From: CAZDYP01 sp964509505
GTDB lineage: Bacteria; Chloroflexota; Anaerolineae; JACRMK01
Assembly: GCA_964509505.1 (NCBI GenBank)
Contig: CAZDYP010000168.1
Span: 1 to 11,884, forward strand
Reading direction: 5' to 3'
DNA: 11,884 nucleotides
A program made the position numbers and the translations under genes. Of this stretch, positions 6,676 to 11,884 are shown one piece after another; positions within the stretch are counted from its first letter, which is position 1, and each line of letters opens with the position of its first letter. The notes below the pieces were generated by a model. That model had not been told where the DNA came from. It saw only the letters and a list, made by a program, of their open reading frames with translations, and searched no databases.

Positions 6676-6954
6676 CTACAACGCATTCGCCGTTTCAAAG
6701 ACTTCGAGCAGCTCTTTGATGACGCGCTCGCGCTCTGCCGTCTTGTTTGAGCGAATCGCCGTCGTCACGCACTCGTCCAGATGCTTTTCCAGAATCAGCG
6801 CGTTCAATTTTTGGATAGCTTTCTCAATCGCCTGTGTTTGCTTGATGACATCCACGCAGTAAGCGTCTGCTTCGAGCATCCGCACGACGGCGTTCATGTG
6901 TCCCTGAATCGAGCGCGCGCGATTGACCAATTGGGTTTTCTCTGCGACTGCCAT
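6676..6954 (-). CDS. csoR: Copper-sensing repressor of the CsoR/FrmR (DUF156) family
   Basis: A 92-residue all-helical repressor. The Cu(I) ligand set is complete: C33 (in AYCVDV), H58 and C62 (in KHLDEC), with the family spacing of 25 and 4 residues. The first helix RARSIQGHMNAVVRML (13-27) is the conserved DNA-contacting region. In the family, apo-CsoR binds a GC-rich pseudo-palindrome over the promoter and Cu(I) releases it. Such an operator is present at 6981-7003. The start is supported by AAGGGGG 5 nt before the ATG. It is the first gene of a minus-strand operon with copA and the YHS gene. The C-H-C ligand set favours copper over the formaldehyde-sensing or nickel-sensing relatives. Confidence 0.94.
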   Translation of the reverse strand: MAVAEKTQLVNRARSIQGHMNAVVRMLEADAYCVDVIKQTQAIEKAIQKLNALILEKHLDECVTTAIRSNKTAERERVIKELLEVFETANAL

Positions 6955-6980
6955 CGTGACCCCCTTAACTCATTCTACAG

Positions 6981-7003
6981 ATACCCCCCCTAGAGGGGAT
7001 GGG
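6981..7003 (-). promoter_or_regulatory. CsoR-type operator
   Basis: A GC-rich pseudo-palindrome: ATACCCC followed by CCCT-AG-AGGGG, then ATGGG. The inner CCCCT/AGGGG arms (6987-6991 and 6994-6998) flank a central AG. The C-tract/G-tract pattern with short AT flanks matches known CsoR boxes. It lies immediately downstream of the -10 element (7013-7018), where bound repressor would block initiation or early transcription of csoR-copA. Confidence 0.75.
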
Positions 7004-7012
7004 ATTGTTTTT

Positions 7013-7041
7013 ACTATATCAGCGTGTGAGGGATTTGTCAA
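7013..7041 (-). promoter_or_regulatory. Sigma-70 type promoter of the copper operon
   Basis: On the minus strand, a perfect TTGACA -35 (7041-7036), a 17-bp spacer and a TATAGT -10 (7018-7013) point towards csoR. The predicted start near 7005-7007 falls at the edge of the CsoR-type operator, so promoter and operator fit as one autoregulated unit. Confidence 0.8.
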
Positions 7042-7365
7042 TGTTCAAACAACCTTCTGCGCGCCCTTACGTTGAGCCAAAACTTAGCCAATTTTCACCC
7101 ATGTTTCACCCCACTTGAAGCTTGCGCCGCTACGCTATGGAAGTCGAAGGGTTAGCGGCTGTGCGCGGCGCATCACTCGCGCTGGTCAGTTATCCGCAGA
7201 CGCAGAACCACTACAATTTCTAGCTCTGCCGATTTGAGTGTGGAATTGCTCAAGCTGGACTCCCGTTGATCGCGCATCCGGCGACAGAGTGGCGCATTGG
7301 ACAATTCGCCGCGAGCGTTCTACGCCAAAATCGAGAGAGTCTAATTTCTGAAAGGACGATAACCA
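7042..7365. other. Intergenic region without a supported gene
   Basis: This 324-bp stretch separates the copper promoter from the lipoprotein gene. A short open frame at 7138-7224 (28 codons from ATG, ending at TAG) and another open stretch through about 7228-7365 in a different frame show coding-like composition but match no family I recognise. They may be gene debris. Positions 7318-7339 repeat the 149-170 element (19 of 22 bases). No clear promoter for 7366 was found. Confidence 0.5.
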
Positions 7366-7971
7366 ATGTCTAAAGCATGGGTAAATCAAAGGCTCCGTGT
7401 GCTGTGCGTTTTATTGCTCCTGTTGCTGGGCGTTGCCTGTGGCGCAAGCAATACCCCTGCGCTCACGCCAACCGCCGTGGCGCCTACTCTGATGCCTGCC
7501 GTTGTTTCGCCCGCTGCTGCTCCAATCACCACAGCCGCTGTAACGCCCACCCAAAGCGCGACGCGCGTCACGCCCGTCGCCTCCACGCAAATCGCCGTGA
7601 CCAAACTCAATCTCAATACGGCGTCGGGTGATGATTATCTCAAAACGATACCGGGTTTTAGCAGCCGTATGGTGCGCGAGTTTTTGGAATATCGCCCCTA
7701 CATCAGTATCCAACAGTTTCGCAAAGAGATTGGCAAGTACGTCAGCGCACAGCAAGTGGCTGAATACGAAAAATACGTTTACGTGCCGATTGACGTGAAC
7801 AAGTCCGATGCGGCGACCTTGCAACAAATTCCAGGCTTGGACGCCAATGAAGTTGCTGAATTGCTGACCGCGCGCCCGTATGCCAACGCCGACGCATTTC
7901 TTGTTAAACTAGCCAAGTATGTCTCGGAAACCGAGTTGGCTATAGCCAAAACATATTTGAGCGCGCCATGA
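7366..7971 (+). CDS. Putative lipoprotein with two ComEA-like helix-hairpin-helix modules
   Basis: A 201-residue protein. A basic N-terminus and a Leu-rich stretch (11-21) end in GVAC, suggesting lipoprotein processing at C25, although G at -3 departs from the usual lipobox. A Pro/Thr/Ala-rich linker (about 28-75) follows, typical of extracytoplasmic tethers. Two related modules come next (81-139 and 142-198), each starting LNLNTAS or IDVNKSD, with a hairpin IPGFSSRMV (95-103) or IPGLDANEV (155-163). The pattern (N-x-A-x-x-x-x-L-x-x-I-P-G) is that of ComEA/HHH_3 domains. In ComEA such a domain binds incoming DNA; here DNA or protein binding outside the membrane is inference. AAAGGA lies 9 nt before the ATG. 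The stop overlaps the next start (ATGA), implying translational coupling. Confidence 0.8.
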   Translation: MSKAWVNQRLRVLCVLLLLLLGVACGASNTPALTPTAVAPTLMPAVVSPAAAPITTAAVTPTQSATRVTPVASTQIAVTKLNLNTASGDDYLKTIPGFSSRMVREFLEYRPYISIQQFRKEIGKYVSAQQVAEYEKYVYVPIDVNKSDAATLQQIPGLDANEVAELLTARPYANADAFLVKLAKYVSETELAIAKTYLSAP

Positions 7972-8432
7972 GTTCCGCTCTCATTTTGCAGCGCCTACGG
8001 CGCTTTCTGTTTGGGCTTGCCGCGTTGCTGTGTCTTGGCACGCTGACGGAATTGTGGTTCACCAAACAGCATCACGCGCAGACGCCCATACAACTGGTGC
8101 CATTCGGCTTGTGCGCGCTGGGTTTATGCGCCAGCCTGGTCGCGTGGATACGACCACGCCCTCTGACGTTGCGCGGTTTGCGCGCGTGCATGGTTTTGCT
8201 ATTGGGTGGCAGTGTGTTGGGAATTTACGAACACATCGCCAGCAATTTGGAGTATTTGTTGGAGATTCATGTGACGGCCACGGCGCGCGATGTTTTCATG
8301 GAGGCGTTGAGCGGCGCCAGCCCCTTGCTCGCCCCTGGGGTGTTGGCCGTGGCGGCTGTGGTAGCGCTGGCCGCAAGCTATCACCATCCAGCGTTAAGAA
8401 ATGCGACGATGGATGAACAAGTAAACGAGTGA
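7968..8432 (+). CDS. Four-helix integral membrane protein of unknown function
   Basis: A 154-residue protein I do not recognise. Four hydrophobic segments are visible at about 12-31, 43-61, 73-90 and 119-137, with Arg-rich cytoplasmic-type flanks (LQRLRR at 8-12, RPRPLTLRGLR at 62-72) and a polar C-terminus. A hydrophilic loop, about 91-117, between helices 3 and 4 contains HVTATARDVFMEAL. Its ATG overlaps the stop of the helix-hairpin-helix lipoprotein gene by four bases, so the two are translated together and probably act together at the membrane. No catalytic motif is visible. The stop at 8430-8432 runs directly into a gene remnant. Confidence 0.75.
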   Translation: MSSALILQRLRRFLFGLAALLCLGTLTELWFTKQHHAQTPIQLVPFGLCALGLCASLVAWIRPRPLTLRGLRACMVLLLGGSVLGIYEHIASNLEYLLEIHVTATARDVFMEALSGASPLLAPGVLAVAAVVALAASYHHPALRNATMDEQVNE

Positions 8433-8988
8433 ATCGAGCGCTATTTGCTGAAAGAGATTGACGGGACCCTCAACGACGACGAGCGCAACGTGATGGAAGC
8501 CGTCGCCGTGTGTTCGCGACGCGCTCACCGCCATCCTCGACGGCGAAAGCCCACGCCGCTCGCTTGCTGCGCTGAGTGAACGCTTCCTGTTGACCGTAAG
8601 CGAGAGCAAGCGGGGCAAAGCCTATCGCCAGCATACTATCGTGCAAGCGTTTTGCTATGACCAATTGGGTAAGCGCAAACAAGCGACGTTGCGCCAACGC
8701 GCGGGCGCGTATTACGAGACCGCTGACGTGGACTTATTGAGGGCGGCGTGTCACTGCGCGGCGGTGGGTGAACAGACGCGCGCAGCCCAGTTGGCGACAC
8801 GCGATGTATGGGTGCTCATCAAGCAAGGACAGGCGCACGCGTTGCGCCCATTGGTGGAGTCATTCAAAGCGGAATCGCTGGATGCAACGCAAGGAGTGAA
8901 CATGGCCATGGCGCGCACGAAATCGTTGCGTGAACTGATACAGTTGATCGGCGAGACGAAAGAAACACTCTTGACGAGGGTCTTCTGA
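8433..8988 (+). pseudogene. Frameshifted remnant of a STAND/NB-ARC-type regulator
   Basis: Coding similarity is split over two frames. The first part (8433 to about 8510) reads IERYLLKEIDGTLNDDERN and on to VMEAVAV. The protein-like sequence then continues in another frame from about 8515 (RDALTAILDGESPRRSLAAL) through HTIVQAFCYDQLG and RAGAYYE to the TGA at 8988. The shift near 8510-8515 needs a 1-base gain or a 2-base loss modulo 3, probably with lost residues. The text resembles the winged-helix and TPR-like part after an NB-ARC/NACHT ATPase, as in large signal-transduction ATPases. There is no P-loop, no start and no N-terminal half. This is a decayed fragment. The family call rests on pattern memory. 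Confidence 0.65.
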
Positions 8989-8990
8989 GG

Positions 8991-9473
8991 TTGCGCTTCG
9001 ATGCGCAAGGCAGCTCATTTGCCACAGGCACAAAAACCTATGCGTATCGTCTGGTGACGACGCGGGATACGATGCCGCAGATGATGGCGCCTATCACACT
9101 GGAACAACTTGCTATCGAAGCCGTTCTCGATACAGGCGCGCCGTTTGCGATTTGCAGTCCCGCTGTGGCGTTGGCTTTAGGCTTAGACTCGTAAGCAGCG
9201 CTGCCTGCACCGTCGCTCGAAATACGCGGCTTGTAATTGCAAGGCGCTTTGCAGCGCCTGACTTTGACTATCCATGCGGACATGGGCGAGTCTCTCACCC
9301 TTGAAGCGACGGCGTTTGCGCCTGAGTTAGATTTTGGGGTGGATTGGGCGAGTTTCCTTATTTTTCCTGACGATGGTCCTTCGCTCTATGTCGGCGGGTT
9401 TTTGTTTTCCCTAGCATTTGACATCTCTCCCCCATCACGCATAATCACCTTATGCGTTACCTGCTGTGTTTAA
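8991..9473 (+). pseudogene. Retropepsin-like aspartic protease gene broken by two in-frame stops
   Basis: Frame 8991 begins at a TTG (MRFDAQGSSF if read as a start), which could be a decayed ATG. It contains the aspartic-protease motif VLDTGAPFAICSP (active D47-T48-G49). It is then interrupted in the same frame by TAA at 9192-9194 and TAA at 9234-9236. The frame continues with protein-like sequence on both sides: AALPAPSLEIRGL between the stops, then LQGALQRLTLTIHADMGE and on to ELDFGVDW. The final part to 9473 looks degenerate and overlaps the next start. A single DTG suits retropepsin-like enzymes, which work as dimers. The reading frame is intact apart from the stops, so inactivation may be recent. 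It lies directly after another remnant. Confidence 0.7.
9418..9445 (+). promoter_or_regulatory. Promoter placing transcription start at the transglycosylase ATG
   Basis: A perfect TTGACA (9418-9423), a 16-bp spacer and CATAAT (9440-9445, 5 of 6 matches to TATAAT) precede the ATG at 9452 by only six bases. The expected start point is about 7 nt after the -10, which is the A of the ATG. No Shine-Dalgarno sequence is present. The transcript is therefore predicted to be leaderless. Confidence 0.6.
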
Positions 9474-11806
9474 CGCTCATCTTATGCGTATGCCTCGGCG
9501 CGCAGAGCAGCGCTTACGCCGCGCCCAACCCATGGGAGCTCGCCGTCTTGCTGCAAGAGGCGGACACCGCACGGAGTCATGGCAACTATCCTGTCGCGAT
9601 TGCGACCTATCACCAAATCGCGCAGCTGGGCGGAGACGACGCGGAAGCGTTGCCGTTTGTGCGTTCGGCGTGGTATCGGCTCGCGCAAACATACATGCTG
9701 GACCGCAAGCCCGCTGATGCGATTGAAATTTGGCAGCGGTTCATCACAGAGTATCCCGACGACCCGCGTCGCGCGTATGCGCTGTTGCAATTGGGCAACT
9801 TGCGGATGGAACAGAAAAATTTTGCCGCCGCGCTCATCGCGTATCAAGCGTACCGCTTGTTTGTGCCAACAGAAGACCCGCTTGCGCCGTACGTTTCGCT
9901 GACGTTGGGGCAAGCGTACGCGGAGAACGGGCAGCAGCTCTTGGCGACGGCGGAATTGCGCGGCGTACTCAATGTGCCCAACCTGATGAACACGACGCGC
10001 ACGACGGCCCACCATTTGCTGGGCGACGTGTTGCTCAAAGCAGGCGATACAGCTGGCGCGCTGCAAGCGTACGAAGCGGGCATGAAGGAAGCGCAAACGG
10101 CGACGGCGCGCGCGCGTTTGGGTGTGGCGATTGGCCGCGCGCTCAAGCAGAGCGATAAAAAGGACGAAGCCATCGCCTACTTCAAGGGTGTGTTGTCCGA
10201 AGCGACGAGCGGCGACGGCGCAACACAAGCTGTCGAGGAATTGGTCGCGCTCGGTGTGAAGGATTTCAACTTCTATCAAGCAGGCATGGCCTACTACGCG
10301 CGCCGTCAGTGGGCGAATGCGCTGACCTGGCTGCGGCGCTCGCTCAACGAGCAAGCGGTCACGGAGAATGCTTATTACTATGCCGCCAAAGCCTACGAGT
10401 TCAATCGCCAGCACGACCTCGCCATCCGCGCGTGGGGACAGATGATTGAAGCGTTTCCTGATAGCGAGAAAGCCATCGAAGCCCGCTTTGAACGCGCCGA
10501 CGACTATCATCGTTTGGGCAACGATGTGACCGCCTTTAAGTTGTGGCGCGATTTGGCGGCAGCGTATCCGCACAGCAAATGGGCGGAGGAAGCGCTGTTT
10601 GCGATTGCTGTCGCCTATGATGAGTTTGGCAAATATGCCGACGCTGCGAAGCAATACGAAGCGACGCAAGCGACGTTCCCCAACGGCGCGCGCGCGAGTG
10701 AGGCGTTGACGCGCGCGGGCATGGCGCGTATCCATCAGAACGATTGGAACGGCGCGCAGCTTGTGCTTGAAAAAGCCGTCTCGTCGTATCCGCAAGCGAA
10801 CGCGCGGGCGCGCGCTTATTATTGGCTTGGCAAAGTCGCACAGCACCAAGGACGCAGCGCCGATGCGCGTATGTTGTGGCTGAACGCGTATCGCGCGAAC
10901 CCGATGGACTATTATGGATTGCGTGGGTGGGACATGGCGCAGAGCAGTGCGCCTGTTGGCACGGAACGCGCGACAACGTTCGTGTTGCCCACCTATTTCG
11001 CGGGCGAGCGACAAGCGATGGAACGCTGGCTGCGCGCGTGGGCTGCGCCCGAAGATGAACTGATGAGCTGGCGCGTGTTGCCGCCGCTGTCAGACTTGTC
11101 GGATGGCATTGCGTACAGTGCGGCATGGCAACGCGCGAAGTTGCTGTGTGAAGTCAATATGCGCGCCGAGTGCAAGACCGAGCTGCGCGCCATCGCCGCG
11201 CCAATCAAAGACCCTGTGGTATTGTATCAGCTAGCATTAGCGTTCCGCGAGGTGGGTTTTCATGATCTCTCGTTGCAAACGGCGTATCGTGTGTATTTGG
11301 CGTCGCCGCAGCGCAACTTGCAAGACACGCCCGAGCTGTTGCAACGCCTCGTCTATCCGACGCCATTCGCGCCGCTGGTCGTGAGCGAAGCACAGAAGAA
11401 TGGCTTCGACCCGTTGTTGTTCTATGGTCTCATCTGGCAAGAGAGTCAGTTCGACCCTGGCGGTTTGTCGGTCGCGTTTGCGTATGGGTTGACGCAAGTC
11501 ATCCCTAGCACGGGGCAAAGCATCGCCGCCGAACTGAAGAAGCCCAACTTTCAAATCACCGATTTGTACAAGCCATACCTGAGTTTGGAATTTGGCGCGT
11601 ATTATTATGGCAAGACGTACAAATTTCTGAACAAAGATTTTATGATGGCGCTCGCAGGCTACAACGGGGGACCCGGTAATGCTGCAAAATGGAAACACAC
11701 CGACCCCGACCTCGGGGTAGAAAATGTTGACTTTGATGAGACCCGCACTTACGTGCGACGAGTGTATCAGCACTATTGGTTTTACCGCAGCTTATACGGA
11801 CAATAG
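9452..11806 (+). CDS. Secreted TPR-containing soluble lytic murein transglycosylase (Slt family)
   Basis: A 784-residue peptidoglycan lyase. A signal peptide (about 1-24, ending SAYAA) exports it. A long helical region of TPR-like repeats (about 27-500; YRLAQTYMLD, AAKAYEFNRQHDLA and YWLGKVAQHQGR are examples) forms the Slt70-like superhelix. The C-terminal SLT domain (about 637-775) has catalytic E664 in WQESQFDP, AYGLTQ (677-682; the family usually has GLMQ), AGYNGG (735-740) and the closing ETRTYVRRV segment. Such enzymes cut the MurNAc-GlcNAc bond to give 1,6-anhydro products during wall turnover. The TPR part resembles tandem YbgF/BamD-like repeats, so binding a partner is also possible. 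The start overlaps the tail of the upstream pseudogene. No Shine-Dalgarno sequence is seen; a promoter sits immediately upstream. A hairpin follows the stop. Confidence 0.93.
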   Translation: MRYLLCLTLILCVCLGAQSSAYAAPNPWELAVLLQEADTARSHGNYPVAIATYHQIAQLGGDDAEALPFVRSAWYRLAQTYMLDRKPADAIEIWQRFITEYPDDPRRAYALLQLGNLRMEQKNFAAALIAYQAYRLFVPTEDPLAPYVSLTLGQAYAENGQQLLATAELRGVLNVPNLMNTTRTTAHHLLGDVLLKAGDTAGALQAYEAGMKEAQTATARARLGVAIGRALKQSDKKDEAIAYFKGVLSEATSGDGATQAVEELVALGVKDFNFYQAGMAYYARRQWANALTWLRRSLNEQAVTENAYYYAAKAYEFNRQHDLAIRAWGQMIEAFPDSEKAIEARFERADDYHRLGNDVTAFKLWRDLAAAYPHSKWAEEALFAIAVAYDEFGKYADAAKQYEATQATFPNGARASEALTRAGMARIHQNDWNGAQLVLEKAVSSYPQANARARAYYWLGKVAQHQGRSADARMLWLNAYRANPMDYYGLRGWDMAQSSAPVGTERATTFVLPTYFAGERQAMERWLRAWAAPEDELMSWRVLPPLSDLSDGIAYSAAWQRAKLLCEVNMRAECKTELRAIAAPIKDPVVLYQLALAFREVGFHDLSLQTAYRVYLASPQRNLQDTPELLQRLVYPTPFAPLVVSEAQKNGFDPLLFYGLIWQESQFDPGGLSVAFAYGLTQVIPSTGQSIAAELKKPNFQITDLYKPYLSLEFGAYYYGKTYKFLNKDFMMALAGYNGGPGNAAKWKHTDPDLGVENVDFDETRTYVRRVYQHYWFYRSLYGQ

Positions 11807-11835
11807 CCATAGCTGATCTCACGCCAACAACCAAA

Positions 11836-11873
11836 GCGCGCGAGGGTCTCTGACCCTCGCGGGCTTCTCTTTC
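11836..11873 (+). terminator. Probable terminator after the transglycosylase gene
   Basis: Perfect 10-bp arms (11839-11848 and 11852-11861) enclose a TCT loop. Two more pairs lie beyond a mismatch, followed by T-rich CTTCTCTTTC. The T-tract is broken, so efficiency is uncertain. The stem may alternatively be a dispersed palindrome. It lies about 30 nt after the stop codon, as expected. Confidence 0.6.
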
Positions 11874-11884
11874 TGACTCCTGAC

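Noticed and set aside
7138..7224. 28-codon open frame in the divergent gap
   Set aside because: It has no ribosome-binding site, no recognisable family and no partner. It was kept only as possible debris in the intergenic note.
9482..11014. Long minus-strand open frame (510 codons) opposite the transglycosylase gene
   Set aside because: It is Arg/His-rich with no recognisable domain and lies wholly under a gene with clear signal peptide, TPR and SLT motifs. GC-rich codon bias leaves such shadow frames open.
1..11884. tRNA, rRNA or insertion sequence
   Set aside because: No cloverleaf, rRNA core sequence or transposase motif was seen by eye on either strand. A tRNA or covariance-model scan was not possible here.

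Overview
The window is a GC-rich bacterial chromosome segment with many GCGC-type codons. It suggests a free-living bacterium with a Chloroflexota-like (Anaerolineae-type) gene style. The hints are a MutS2 with a C-terminal Smr domain, a CsoR-controlled copper ATPase, a Pro/Thr-rich lipoprotein, a long TPR lytic transglycosylase, and palindromic repeats scattered between and inside genes. No 16S rRNA or other taxonomic marker is present, so the phylum is an inference.

Layout. Positions 1-205 hold a terminator for a gene outside the window and a repeat-rich leader. mutS2 (206-2677, +) follows. It is met head-on, with no base between the two stop codons, by a receiver-PAS response regulator (2678-3463, -). 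A copper-resistance operon then runs on the minus strand. A TTGACA/TATAGT promoter (7013-7041) with a CsoR-type operator (6981-7003) drives csoR (6676-6954), copA (4011-6590) and a 59-residue YHS-domain protein (3716-3895). The operon ends at a strong minus-strand terminator (3527-3583). CsoR should sense Cu(I) and release the promoter, CopA should export Cu(I), and the YHS protein may bind or hand over metal.

Right of the divergent gap (7042-7365, no convincing gene) are two translationally coupled plus-strand genes of unknown role: a lipoprotein with two ComEA-like helix-hairpin-helix modules (7366-7971) and a four-helix membrane protein (7968-8432). A gene graveyard follows (8433-9473): a frameshifted remnant of a STAND/NB-ARC-type protein, then a retropepsin-like aspartic protease with two in-frame TAA codons. 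The last gene is a secreted TPR lytic transglycosylase (9452-11806), whose promoter appears to place transcription start on the A of its ATG. A terminator-like hairpin closes the window.

The least ordinary theme is repeat invasion. Two essential-looking genes, mutS2 and copA, carry in-frame inserts at domain boundaries or in loops. Their DNA looks like intergenic repeat material: G/C-run repeats in mutS2, and in copA a TCCTG...CAGGA hairpin flanked by short tandem repeats. Further palindromes lie in the gaps at 112-170, 3932-4000 and 6599-6669.
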